Shown: piece by piece, positions 33,576 to 45,736 of the stretch
Position numbering within the stretch: the first letter of the stretch is position 1
How the letters are laid out: each line of letters opens with the position of its first letter
Source of the DNA: Aaosphaeria pasadenensis
Lineage: Eukaryota > Ascomycota > Dothideomycetes > Pleosporales
Assembly: GCA_022813625.1 (NCBI GenBank)
Contig: JAKLMB010000041.1
Span: 1 to 64,000 of the forward strand
Reading direction: 5' to 3'
DNA length: 64,000 bases
Notes under the pieces: generated by a model
Database searches by the model: none
Told to the model about the DNA's origin: nothing
What the model saw: the letters and a program-made list of their open reading frames with translations, nothing else
Program-made: the position numbers and the translations under genes

Positions 33576-34159
33576 AGCTTGTTTCTTTGATGTAGTATGT
33601 GGGTAGATTTCTGTGTTTGTGCAAGCAATAACTATGAACGACAATCGTGGCACTACGGAGTACACGGGGCAGAGACCAATATAGCTATCTCTATTCAATA
33701 CTAAGTACCGGCTTTACATAATTACCAACACAGTACTCCTATGATAACCGAACTCGGAGAAGAGGCGCGCGACAGACTTGAAAGATGGGGTTTCGCTAGT
33801 GGCAACGTTGTGGTGCTCCACATGCTCGCTCACCCGCCAGTGTCGGCACCTGTTTCGGACTAGATCATTCACCACCTCGGCCACATTGGTAAGTGATGGG
33901 ATTTCAGATCATTGGTAGTCGAGAAATTCCCAAATGTGCAATCATATAGGGTGATATGACCACAGAGTAGTCGATCAGGAGGGGAATATGTACATACATC
34001 ACGACAATCAACCACAATTAACATAGTATACCTGTTAGTGTATAAGCAAAACTTTCTACATTTGATTTTTATGATATCAACCCCCGGTTTCTCCAACGCA
34101 TCGCGAAGAAAAGTATTTCAAGATACACGTACGTCGACACACAATGAGAATCTTCCCAA
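33576..34159. other. Intergenic region between dehydrogenase and P450
   Basis: Promoter of the minus-strand dehydrogenase plus the 3' flank of the P450. No gene. It contains the rightmost cluster palindrome. Confidence 0.5.
33810..33821. promoter_or_regulatory. Cluster palindrome upstream of second beta-hydroxyacid dehydrogenase
   Basis: GTGGTGCTCCAC, the same sequence as the oxoprolinase/monooxygenase copy, about 235 bp upstream of the dehydrogenase start. It is the rightmost copy seen. Confidence 0.65.
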
Positions 34160-35925
34160 TCATAGCTCCAACAACTCCAGCTCAGGCCGACTTCGCCGCC
34201 TCAGCAAAATCCTAGCCTCCGGATCCGTCCCAAGCATAAACCCATTCTCCACCCGCTTCGGCGTGTACCCGTCCGCGAACCTCCACTCATAATCGATGAG
34301 CAGATGGCACAGCGCAACCTTGAGCTCGTTCGACGCGAAGAAGCGCCCCGGGCAGGAATGTTGGCCGTGTCCGAAGCCCAGATGTGCCGGGCCGGTGGCC
34401 ACGAGGTGCGCCTTGGAGTCGAGGCCGGGCTGCCCGCGCATGCGCTCGAAGCGGTGCGGGTCAAATGCGGAGGGGTTGTCGTACACCTCGCTCGACGCCA
34501 TGCCCGACGGGCCGAAGGAGTCTACGGCACAGCGCTGTCCCTTTGCGAGAGTGGAGCCGTCGGGGAGTTTGGTGGTGCGTATGGCTTTTCGCTGCATCAC
34601 CACTTGAAATTGCGTTAGTTTCATGAGTTTTTAACGAGAGGGACGTGGGCTTACAGGTTCCAGTTGGCCTAACTCGCTGGGACTCTTTGAGGACGCTATC
34701 CATGAGCTTCAGGTTGTAAAGCGACGTCTTCTTCCAGCCGCCTGCGCTCAACACCTCGACGATCTCTCTGCGGAGCTCCTCGACCAATTCTGGGTGCATC
34801 GCGAGGTTCTGCATGGTCTCGGTCAGCAGGTCAGTCGTAGTGTGGATCGCCGCCATCGACATCCCGAGTTGGCACGACACTACATCGTAAGGGTCTCCCT
34901 TGGCTTCCTGATCGAGCCAGTCGATTGCATCGTTGAAGTCTGGCACCGCCCTCCCCTCTGCCTGGGCGCTTGCTCGTAGCTTCCTGCGCTCCTGTACGGC
35001 AGGGAGAATGAGTTTCCTTGCGTCCGCGAGCTGCTGTCGAATCGCGCGGCATTGCGGCAGAAACCAGTGGACGAGACTTCGCAGGCTTCTCGGGAAGATG
35101 CGAAGCACGAACGCCGCGATGAAAGAGTCGACGGTGTAATTCTTCGTGATCCGTAGCCACTCTTCGTTGCGGCAAAGCTCGGGTCCTAAGAAGACTCTGG
35201 TGGAGATCCTCGCAACGACGTCGAGGATCTCTTCGTAGACTTTATATTCCTTCCAATCTTCGGCCCCGTCAGCTTCGTAGCTTGCACGCATGCATTAAAA
35301 TATGTCCCCTTACCGTTCGAAACTCCAAACCTTTGTTTCAATGCAAAGTCCGTTTCCCTCGACAAAGGCTCCGTGATCTGATCTGCAAAACACACCCATT
35401 AGCGCCGCGCACACAACCACGAGATGATGCCGCAAGAACGATGACATTCATACTCAACGCTTTCGTCAACTGCTTCCTAATCACCATATTCGTAATCTCA
35501 TCCTCTCTTCCACCTCTGAACGCCTCGAACCCCGGCACATACGCATGAAAGTCCTCCTCGATCGTCGAGGCCAAGTCCAAGTCTGGATTATTCCGTATCC
35601 CCTCGGCGAACGTCGGTGGCAGGACGAGGAGATCGCACGTGTCGGTGATCAGGTGGTATGGTTTCCCAGGGAATTTCTCTCGACCTTGAGTGATCAGTCC
35701 GCCGGCGGTGTTGTTGAAGTCTATGCGGCGCTGCAGGCCGATGATTTCGAAGCCTGAGGGGTTGAGGACAGGGCGGGAGGAGGTGGGCTTGCGGAGGAGG
35801 TGGCTGCAGGCGAGGATGGAAAGGGCGAGGCAGAGTATGAGGTAGAGGTAGGTGCGAGTGTCTGCACCGAGGGGAAGGGTGAGCGTCCATGGCGAGGCGG
35901 GAATGTGTAGTTCGACCGTCTCCAT
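34160..35925 (-). CDS. Cytochrome P450 monooxygenase (first of two)
   Basis: Heme-thiolate monooxygenase anchored in the ER. Exons 35454-35925, 35314-35382, 34655-35272 and 34160-34602 give 533 aa. Introns are 71, 41 and 52 nt; the 41-nt one (35273-35313, GTAAGG donor) is unusually short but restores the frame, so that junction is tentative. Seen: one N-terminal membrane helix (YLYLILCLALSILACSHLL) and a Pro-rich hinge. The I-helix is SMAAIHTTTDLLTE, with His instead of the usual acidic residue before the threonines, as in some fungal diterpenoid/indole-oxidising families. ExxR is KESQR, then FDPHRFERM, then the heme loop FGHGQHSCPGRFF. Substrate unknown. The stretch upstream of its start carries no cluster palindrome, so it may lie outside that regulon. 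Confidence 0.88.
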
Positions 35926-36968
35926 GTTGGTGATGCCGATGTAAGCGTATGAAAGTTTCGAGAGGTCACGGCGAGTGTGAAAAGAAGTGTATTGGAAGAA
36001 CGATTTCCATTTTCAATGCGAACAATCTATTATATACATTACATCCCCATCCCGCAAGGAATAAGACACGTCCGACATCCTGATACCAGTATACTTTCTT
36101 CGGTCGGCTGGCCGTCGTTGATGAAGCGTGCTCCAATCAGAGTCACCACTTTATCAACCAATGCTTCGGCCGCACAATGTCCATTCGCCGCCGCCGCCAA
36201 TGCAGGGTTAATCAGGGGCACATGCAAGCTTCCGGCAGTGGCTGCGGGAAGGATGATGGGTCCGCCGTGCATTTCTCGGGCGCCTTGGAGCCGCGGATTC
36301 CGTACACGTTCCGGGCCCGGTGGCCTTGAATTGTGAACGAATCTTATACGCCATGACTAGTTTCACGCGAACAGTGAAGTCGATAGGGGCGCTGTTGGGC
36401 ACAAGGTGGTTCTCTGACGAGTAAGGGGTTGGCTGTTGGCAGACGTCACAGCCAGCTCTACGAGGCAATGTACTAGCCTGGGTGATGGCACGAGACTCCT
36501 GATGACCTTCGCGGTGCCATCAGTTCACGACAAATATCTTCAGCAAAAGAATTGTACGATGCAACTAGACATTTGAGCGCTATAGACACATTTTGGATAA
36601 TTGAATCATGCATGTTGAACGCCACATTGAACATCCATAAGTGAAGAATCTCTTAAGTGTAACGGGGTTAAAACCGCAACTACACGATTGAAACCAGCAA
36701 GAGAAAATGTAAATGTACCATAAGATTAATACAAGCAAATGCAAAGATAGGTACCTATTATATGCTGATCTATATGATTGACGTCGAAGCCATCGATCGT
36801 CTGACAAACTAATGAGATGCGCTTTGAGCACGCTCTACTCTTGATTCTAGAAGCGATCCAGGATAGGAAATGAAAAGATTAAAATAATACCCAAAGAAGA
36901 AGACCCTTTATAATGGCTAATGCCCAATCGAGGTAACTGCAACAAGATTCGATATGAAATGCGATATT
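35926..36968. other. Intergenic region, P450 promoter
   Basis: About 1 kb between the P450 start and the 3' end of the ABC transporter. Short frames around 36040-36470 lack motifs. No cluster palindrome. I see nothing else that can be named. Confidence 0.5.
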
Positions 36969-39900
36969 TCACTGCAAGGCCTTTGGTGGTTCTGTCTTCT
37001 CTACCTTCTTGTTCCTCGGGACTCTTGCCAACCAATAGAGGAATATAGCAGCCGCCATGTTGAACACAATGAAGCTGCACAGAATGCCCCAGTCTCGCCA
37101 ACGTTTCTCATAGCTGATGCCGACGCCTGTCAAGAACTGATTGGTGTTCTGCATTACACAGTAACCACAAGACTCGTTGCCTGAAGCCTCGAGGTTCTGG
37201 ACGTAGCCGCCAGCCAATTGGAGATATTCCTGGAGATATTCACCACATGTCTGTCCTTCTGGTGCGAAGAACCTCTGGAACTCGTCGTCGGCGCAGTGGA
37301 CTGGAGCAGCGCCAAGCGTGGCCGAGAGCAAACTGGACACGAGATACGTGAATGGGTTGACGCGGTACATGAAGATCCAGAAACGCGGAAGCGCAGTCGG
37401 CCCGGCGAGAATGCCGCAGAATGCGTACACTGGAATAAGTTAGAACCACTTGCTCGGAATGGGGGATGGAAGAGCTTTCTTACTCATGATGCCGATAAGT
37501 GTTGCAATAGAGGACGCAATCTCCTCGGATTCAAGTCCAGCAATCAGCATGTGACCAAAGCTGCTTGCAAAGAGAAAAGAGCTCAGAATCACCAAGAACG
37601 AAAGGAATCCTCGAGAGTGAACTGTGTTTGTGTATTCGGCATTCTGGTAGAGACCGATTGGGTAGTACCATACAAAAAAGGACAGCACGGCCATGATCTG
37701 AAGACAGCGTAAGTAAAGCGGCTAATGAATTCCAATATCATGTCTTACCGTGTTCCATGCAAGCTCTACAGTGATTTGCGAGAGGATGAAAGCTTGCCAA
37801 GAATAGGCACGGGATTGTCGCTCTCTCGCTTCGTACATCGTTCGCTGGGCTACAAAAAGTGGTAAAATCTGGGTGATGAGGATGATTACGATGAAGAGAA
37901 ATATGAAGACTCCGAACATCTGATTCTGGAGGCCTTGGGTCGTGTTCTCTTCCTTGAAAAACGAGAAGCCAATGAACAGAGCCTAGGCATGTTAGTCAAT
38001 GCTCCAGTGCCGACGTGAAAGAGATTAATTCTTACATTGAAGACGCAAAGAATGGCCTTCGAGAAGATGTAGGATGGTGTCCGCCAGTATTGCTGAAAGA
38101 CCCTCTTGCCAACTTCGAGGAACTGAGATGCGAAGGGCATGGCAAACTCCTTGTAGCTTGATTCATCCGCCTCAATAACGGCAGATGGTTCATTGGCCAG
38201 CCCTTGAAGGCGGGCAAGTTCGCCTTTGACCTCTTGGTACTCCTTACTCTCCCGCCATACTGCCGGCCAATCGATATCGGTATGTGCACCAGGAGCAGCA
38301 CCTATAACCTCTAGCATGTACTCGGCAGGATTGACTCCAGGCAAGCAGCCCTTCCCGCCATTACGGTGGAAATAGTCGAGGAGCTTTTGAGAATTAGTCC
38401 CGATCTCACCGAAGTAGACTGTTTTACCACCCTTTGCAAGCAGAAGGAGTCTATCAAATCTTTGGAACAGCATAGCAGACGGCTGATGAATAGTGCATAG
38501 GATAGCCTGGCCGCTCTTTGTAAGTTTCTCCATCAAATTGCAGATGTTCCAAGAAGTCTGGCTGTCAAGACCAGACGTGGGCTCATCGAGGAAAAGAAGA
38601 AGTTTTGGTCGAGCTGCAAGCTCAACGCCAATCGTCAAACGCTTGCGCTGCTCTACATTGAGTCCTTCGCCAGGGACGCCAACAACAGCATCAGCGTACG
38701 GTTGCATGTTCAGCATCTCGATAACGTGGTCCACGTACTGCAGCTTTTCTTCACGAGAATACTGCGGGGGCTGTCGTAGAAGAGCGCTAAAAGCAAGAGC
38801 CTCACGGACCGTGCTTGTGGGGAGGTGTAGGTCTTGCTGCTGCACATAACCAGTCTTGCGTTGAAAGGAAGAGTCGCGCTCTCTTCCGTCTACGAACATG
38901 CCGCCCGTGATAATACCAGTCGTCGTACGGCTTGCGAGTACATCAAGTAGCGTAGTTTTGCCGGCACCCGACACACCCTATGTCAGAATTAGCATAGATC
39001 AAGGAGGATTAGAGTCACTAAAGTGATGCAGCGTGCTACAAGAACTTACCATCAATGCTGTCAAAGTGCCGGGTTTGATCCAGCCGTCAACGTGATCCAA
39101 AATGACACGCGGCTCTTTCTTGATTTGAACCTCGTAGCAAACGTCCTCCCAATGGAATATCGAAGTATGCTTTTGTACCATTAAGTCGGCAGATGTTGAA
39201 CTGTCGTCTTTCTCGGCCAGCACAGCTGCAGCAGGTCCAGTCTCTTCGTCTGTCTGCAAAGCCTTGTTATGGGCCTGCTGCATTTTGCCACGTCGGAACA
39301 CTAGCACCTCTCCTTTCGAACGCTCAGAAGCCACAACCTCGGACATCCACAACTGCAGTGCGTACAAGAAGATAGTCATGGCGACAATGATGCCAAAGTT
39401 GCGCCACTTGTTACTAGGGTCGTACGAGAAGGCAGTTTGGAGATAGGCATTTCCGCTAACCATGGACTCACCGGGAACAGATCCTTTGACAGAACATGCT
39501 CGCTGGTCCGGCCGGATGTCCATATATGTAGGTCCAGACGGCACGTAAGACGCGCACTCAAATTTCCTTCCGTCAAACTCATTGATCATGGCAGATTCAA
39601 ACCCGTACGAAATGGGATTCAACCACCGTATCCACGAGATCCATCCACGCATATACTTGACAGGGAGCGCGAAGCCGGTGTAAAGAATGAGGACTAGGAG
39701 GATGACAGAAGACGGCGCGAGGGCTTGCGAGATCGTTTTTGTTATCGACGCGAAGAAACGAAAGAAGGCGCTCATCTAGCCACTTGATTAGATCTATGCG
39801 TTGCCTCAAGGAAGGTTGTCCACTTACAGCTAGAGTCATAGTGAAAGAGACCAGGAAAAAGAAAAAGAAATGACCGGGATCGCGCCGCAGGTTAGACATG

Positions 39901-41743
39901 AAGTATAATGTGAGGTTCATTAACAGAGCGTTGACGAGCTTGTTAGGCAAATCAACAATCATGGACGCAAGTGACTCGGCGCTAGGATGATAGAGCGCGT
40001 AACGATTATGCTTTTCGACCACGTTGCGTTTCGCGTAGAGAGACATGATCTCTATCATGGACCCAAATCCGTTGAGCAACACCATCATGAAGATGACTGC
40101 GCCACGATTGTAGAACGATGCTGTAGTTGACTTGAGGTTATAGAAGATGCTGGCCAAAATCAGAGCTTCGAAGAAATTGTTGATGACCATGGCGATTAAG
40201 ATACTGGGATCGTTACGGAGCTTCAGGACCTCTCTCCACATACAGAGTTTAACTTGACCCCAGTAGGAGAGTGTATAAGGGGAGTTTCCCCGCTGATTCT
40301 TTGACTTCTCCAGCTTCCTTGCCGCAGCAAAGGTCTGCGCGTCGTGTCCATGGAATGGATGGGCTTGGTTATATGCATCAATTTGTGCAAGCAGCGTCGC
40401 TCTCTCGGCACTGTTTTCCCATCTCTGCGCAAACTCTTCTGATGTCCGAGGAACCATATTCTCAAAGCCATTCTTGACGACACGTTCAGACGCACTGGTC
40501 ATACTGGTAAGGAAGTCTGGCGTTGTCTGACTTTCTGGACATTCGAATCCCATGGCCTCGAAGTAAGCCTTTGCATCTCGTGTGCTTCCGAAGAAGATTT
40601 GTCGACCTTGGTATAAGACAGTGACCTTGTCAAAAAGCTACGCGGGACTACATTAGCATACGCTGTATGAAACAAATAGAGAAGTCGACCGATTGGAGAA
40701 CTCACATCATACGCGGCTTGAGGACTTTGATAGATAGCGACTAGAGCCGTGCTCCCAAAGACGTCGCATTGAGTTCGAAGAGTCTTGCAGAACTCGACAG
40801 CATTAGCAGAGTCTAGGCCACGAGTGCTATTATCCCAGCACTGCAGAGGTGCGTACGATAAAGCAGCTTCAGCAATTGTGACTCGCTTTCTCTCGCCGCC
40901 GCTGACACCGCGAACGAAGTCGTTACCAACACGCGTGTTACGGGTATGGCTAATACCAAACATAGCCATAATGACGTCGCGAAGATGGCAGGCATACTCC
41001 TCACGCGACACATTACCAGGAATGTGTCGTGGAGTTCTAGCAAGGGCAGCAAAGTATAGCGTGTCTCCGACAGTGACCTCAGGGAAGTGGTTATCAACTT
41101 CGGCAGTGTAAATAGCTTCACCTTTGTAAGCAGTCGACATTTCCTTGGGAGCGATGCCTTGGTAGTTCAGCAGAGACTGCGACTCAACAGTAAAGCCGTA
41201 TGTGTCGCCAGCAATTGTTTTGAGTAGCGTGGAACATCCACTCCCTGGAGGACCTAGCACACACAACTGCTCTCCGGGCAAGATTAGACCATCCATATTG
41301 CGAAGAATCTGGATGCGAGATTGCCCGCGCCCGAACATTGCTGGGAATTTGAGAACGGCATTTCCAACACTGCTTTGAAAGTCGGTCGGCGAGCCCGTAC
41401 CCACGACGTTAAGATTCTTGAAAGCAACACCAGCAACCCGAGAAGGGGCTGCCTGGTCTGCATTATATCTAACGTTGTAGAATGCCCTGGCCCAGTCTTT
41501 GGCGCTGAAGTTGTCACTCGCAGGATCAAGGCGGCTGCCCTTTTCGGCTGTGAAAGGATTTTGGTGATGAGACTGCACAGACTGATTGGTAAACTTGCGG
41601 GCCAGTTCGCATACTTGGACAGCTGGTTCTGCTTCTGTAGAGGCGTCGTTGGTGCTCGCACTCGAATCAGTCGAGTTGTCGTGGTCGTGATTGACCAAGA
41701 CACCACTCTCGTGCGTAAGTGATTTAGGGGAATTAGGTAACAT
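36969..41743 (-). CDS. PDR-type ABC transporter (ABCG, full-length)
   Basis: ATP-driven plasma-membrane efflux pump with (NBD-TMD)x2 layout. Seven exons: 40706-41743, 39828-40637, 39050-39775, 38036-38977, 37749-37982, 37484-37697 and 36969-37429. Introns are 51 to 72 nt; the frame closes at 1474 aa, normal for the family. NBD1 has the asymmetric PDR features: Walker [13 protein letters not shown] (Cys in place of Lys), signature [13 protein letters not shown] and [11 protein letters not shown] in place of a normal Walker B. NBD2 is canonical: [42 protein letters not shown]. Both membrane halves and a Cys-containing last external loop ([18 protein letters not shown]) are intact. The gene is divergent from a Zn2Cys6 regulator across about 540 bp, a common arrangement for self-protection or toxicant-response pumps. 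Cargo cannot be read from sequence. Confidence 0.95.
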
Positions 41744-42283
41744 GATTGAGACGAGAGGAATAGGAGATCAAAATAACAACAAATGAAAATAGAGGCAAGA
41801 AGGCCGCACGAGAAGCGTAGGACGAGAGTGCAACAGAAGAAGCAAATGAAAAAGAAGGAGAAGAAGACCAGTGTCAGGGGCCGGAATGCAGCCAGAGAAA
41901 GCGAGGTGGAGGGGAGACACATCTTTTGAATCGTACTTGTTACTTTATAATTTGAGCAATCGAGAAAGCTTTCTCTACATTCACCCCCCCCTTCACAATC
42001 TCCTCACTACTAAGAAGAGGAACAAGCCTTGGCGTCCTAGGGGTGGGGCGGAACCTTAGGTTCGGGCCCTTGATCGCCGCGGATCCCGGTCAACCCGTGC
42101 GGCCGGAGCGACAACCCGGCGGCCGCAGACGAGGTCTTAAACCCGGGCTCCCCCCAATTACACTGTACAACTACTTACAGTGTCGTGAAAATTACTATAC
42201 AGTGTAGACGTTATACACTATACAGTATACACAGTAACTAGGTAGTCATCGCAATTGCGGAACCACGGCTTCCGTCTCTGAAA
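41744..42283. promoter_or_regulatory. Divergent promoter of ABC transporter and Zn2Cys6 regulator
   Basis: Contains a GC-rich block with many CGG/CCG triplets (42076-42130), the type of half-site zinc-cluster proteins bind, including CCCGTGCGG (42094-42102), CCGGAGCG (42103-42110) and GGCCGCAGAC (42121-42130). Immediately to its right is an AT-rich block with inverted repeats (42161-42219). Single GTGGAG at 41906-41911 only; no cluster palindrome. Confidence 0.5.
42161..42219. repeat. Paired inverted repeats CACTGTA/TACAGTG and AGTGTA/TACACT
   Basis: CACTGTA (42161-42167) is followed after eight bases by its exact reverse complement TACAGTG (42176-42182). AGTGTA (42201-42206) pairs with TACACT (42214-42219). 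All lie 60 to 125 bp upstream of the Zn2Cys6 regulator's start. Confidence 0.6.
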
Positions 42284-44961
42284 ATGAAACTTGCAGTATG
42301 TTGCCTTCCATCCAATCACCGAGCAGTTGACCTGAATCAGGACATAGTGCGCAAGATGCAAAACGAAGAAGGTAGGGCGTTGTAAATCGCATGTCCATCT
42401 ATGATCTGTACGCCTCTGACACGTTCGCTTGCTTAGATCAAGTGCGATAAGGCAGAAGGCGCATGCCACAACTGTGCCATGGCCCATGCCAACTGCGTTT
42501 ACCTTGAACGCAGGCCGAAGCCCCGGATCATGCAGTGAGCTCAAGGGCGGCTTTCCAAATGTGTGATCCCTCAATGACGTGCATTCGTAGGAACAGTGTC
42601 GGCACCCTTAGTCGACGCCTTGAGATGCTGGAGGCTCGCCTGCGGAGGACGGAAGGCGCTGCCACTGCTCCTCCATCCAGTGATTCTCCTAGCCTTAGCC
42701 ATTCAACGTCGCCGGCTGGATCCGAGCCTTTTCCTGTCAGCGGTTTTTCTAATGCTAGTAACGAAAATGACTGTAGGCTGTATCGCGAGGACCTCGAGTG
42801 TAAGCAATTGCTGAATCGCTGCAGCCTTCATCTATGACCTTGCGAGCCATGCAAAGCACACGTTTGAACAAGCCAACGCATCTCGCCATGCCAGCTCCGT
42901 ATGCACACCATCCCTCCCAGGCGCAGACAGTGCAATACGCGATTTGAGCGACGCCTTAGAGCAGCTCGCAAATCTCAAGGTTCGAGCCAACCCAAGCGAA
43001 CCTGGCTGCCATGAGCTCTCTATCTCACGAGACATAGCAAAGGCTTCCGTCAAGGGTAGGTCAACATGCACCACATGCACCAGTATCCCCATGGCTGTCT
43101 CATCTTCATCATCCAAAGCGATAGCAAACTCCAATCTAACAACAGCACAATATTTGTTGCGCCGCTGACAGATATCCTTAGACTTCCTGGATTCTCTTTC
43201 CTTTTTATTCGAGCCTGGATCCACCGCAGGGCCTTTTGATGTGTCCATTCTGCACTTCATGCCCGAGATCGTACAATCGCCCCATGTGCAGATCGATCCA
43301 GTGATGCGCGTGCTGTACTACAACGCTTTGTATTTTGGCTTGCACCGGCAAAGTGTCGGACAGGTTCAGGAGCAAGCACAGGCAGCCTACTACAAATGTC
43401 TCGAAGCCGTTCCGCAGTGGCTCCATGTTGCACGAGGGTCGATTCCAGATGTATTCACGGCCTGCTTTACGGTAGGTCAATCTTTGTCTTTTTGAAAGCC
43501 GCTAATGTGCCCTTCATGACGCTGACGAGCTATTCAGACTTGGCTCGCCATTAATAATTTTGACTATCAGCTGGCGTGGAAATTCCACTGCCAGTCATGT
43601 CAATTTGTCACAGCTGCGGGTATCCATCATCTAGATGTGCTACCTGCCCAGAGCCACGAAGAAGAAGATCAGCGCAATGCGTTGCGCTGCATTTACTGGC
43701 ATATTCTACAGACCGACTTCCTCTTCAGGATGTCTTATGGGAAGCCTTCAGCCCTTCCACGATCTACAGACACAGTTAATCCGCCATCACTCCTTACTAG
43801 AGCCGCACCACACCCCAGCCGTTCATCCACTGCCCTCTACGTCGTTTGGTTTAGATGTACCCTCATGACCAAGGATCTGTTCAAACTGATCGACAGTCGT
43901 GCGCCTGGCGACACCTCCGACGACATACCTCGAGAGGTGGATGAGTACTGCAGGAAACTTGAAGATTTGCTTACTGAGTGGGACCTTGTACGTATTCGTA
44001 ATGCCATGATAGTAGCTACCATGACGCTGACTTCTCTGGTCGTACTATTTCAGGAAGGGCTCGCAAAATCTCCTTCTGAGTCGTCTGCATATGCCTACTT
44101 ACTTGCCGATCTTGCCATTACCATACATATGAGCATCATGGGCGTCAAGCGCATGATGCGTCGGCCCCAGGATAGGCAGACAAGCGATATCGTCTCATTG
44201 AGAGCTGCCAGGAACATTGTGGGCTTGATCTTACACTTCAGCCCACAGCCTTCCACCATGATGTGTGATACAGTGGGCTTTGCCTTCACGCAGTAAGTGT
44301 CCGAGCTCGCCAGCTTGTTGCAATCGGGGCACCACTGACGTTCAGCTTCAGCTTCATCAGCTTTTACCCGTTTTGCGCCGTGTTCGCCTTGTACGAGCAT
44401 GTCTTTACTTCTGCGGACTCAAAAGAATGTGAGGCAGATATTCAAGCTCTCGAACGTATTGGAGCTGTCATGGAGCGGGCTAGCAGCGTACACGCTGACT
44501 TCGTTTCGCTCTCTCGCATTTTCAACTCATTGAATAGGATTTCAAAGATTACACTCGATGATCAACGTCGAAACGTAGGCGCAACGAGCGAGAAATATCC
44601 GGCAGCGGCGCCCGACGCTCAATCGCAGATATCTCTCGACTCAATCTCTGGAATGGAGACTGGGACTACGGCGGATCCTCAAAGTGCGCAGCAAGAGCCA
44701 ATGATACCACCCCTACAGGGCGTCAGTGCTCTCCAACCCAGAATGCAAGGAAGCTACTTATCTCACTTTCCTGGAGACGGATCTGGAGGTTTGGATATTC
44801 AGATGCATGGGGCAATGCCAAGTTTCGAAAATGGCTTTGAACCACTCAGTCTTGTGCGGGCTCTGGAATCGGACATTATGGAGAAGAATTGGCACGATGA
44901 GTGGTGGGAGGTTGACAATGTGCCGTGCGACACCCCAGAAAACAGCAACATGACCTTTTGA
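42284..44961 (+). CDS. Zn2Cys6 transcription factor with fungal-specific domain
   Basis: Eight exons: 42284-42295, 42348-42371, 42437-42534, 42591-42772, 42825-43055, 43182-43471, 43538-44292 and 44346-44961; 735 aa. The zinc cluster is at the extreme N-terminus, C-x2-C-x6-C-x6-C-x2-C-x6-C (CARCKTKKIKCDKAEGACHN and on), split by two introns so that coding exons 1 and 2 are only 12 and 24 nt. A coiled coil follows (LSRRLEMLEARLRR), then a Ser/Pro linker. The central regulatory domain (SILHFMPEIVQSPHVQIDP, VLYYNALYFGLHRQS, CIYWHILQTDFLFRMSYGKP) is typical of fungal regulators. The acidic, Trp-rich C-terminus could activate transcription. Intron 5 (126 nt) is longer than usual and that junction is less sure. 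The gene is divergent from the ABC pump and precedes a permease, both candidate targets. Confidence 0.85.
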
Positions 44962-45736
44962 ACCGGCATTTAGGGAGTTTGGTGATGGACCAACTGCAAA
45001 GGAGGTGGGTCAGGCATCGTGAGGTGCCAGTTGCTTCCGATAGCCTCCACCTTTCGGCTACAGTCTCGAGCATGGCGGATTAGATACCTCGTATCTATGA
45101 CTGATTGTGGTGATCTGAAAGAATTCTTGTATTTGTATTTTATACTTTGTACTAGGTTGACCCATCAGCCCATCGTTGCTAAGACAAAGCTTACCCATGA
45201 TAAGCAATGAGTTAGTGCTTTTCTAAGTTAACTGCATGCATGCAGCGATAATAATTACGCATGACGGAGACTCTGGTAGCGACAGGCTGCCAACATGTCT
45301 AGTTTGAGAAACCAGTGTGAATTGCCATTTCTCTCATCATTTGCAGTGTAACTCAAGCGGACATTTTCCCATTTCCAATTGCCTGATGGCCATGTATACA
45401 GTTACGGTAAAATAATGCTTGCGAAAGGCAAAGAAGAGAGGAAAAAAATCAATCTTAGGCGTGATTGACATCACTTACTATTTACAGTAGACCCGGAGCG
45501 CGAACTGCTCCACGGCCGCCGCAAACCACGGAGGCCGCAGACATTCGATAGCGCAGAATGCAACTTACCCACCCGCCCAGAGAGGGACCTCTGGATCTCT
45601 CCTTTTTTTTCACGCTGGGTTTTCCTTTTTTTTGTATCACCCTTCCGAAAATTAATACGGCTTGGATCCAGCTCACGGTTCTGCAGTGCAACTCCAAGTC
45701 CAATCAGCTGATTCATTCATACCAACCCAGTCAAAG
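44962..45736. other. Intergenic region, permease promoter
   Basis: No gene seen. The block 45491-45545 is CGG/CCG-rich and shares CCGGAGCG (45493-45500) and GGCCGCAGAC (45533-45542) with the ABC/regulator promoter. A pyrimidine-rich leader follows up to the permease start. Confidence 0.5.

Noticed and set aside
34160..35925. Including the first P450 in the palindrome-defined cluster
   Set aside because: It is adjacent, but its upstream region shows no GTGGWGCWCCAC; the nearest copy (33810) lies downstream of it and upstream of the dehydrogenase.
36039..36468. Minus-strand frames with small hydrophobic and Cys residues between P450 and ABC genes
   Set aside because: The frames do not join through plausible splice sites and show no signal peptide or conserved cysteine pattern.
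42773..42824. A 25-nt intron inside the Zn2Cys6 gene (42800-42824)
   Set aside because: A 52-nt intron with an upstream GTAGGC donor and the same acceptor also restores the frame and matches the usual length, so the short version was not accepted.
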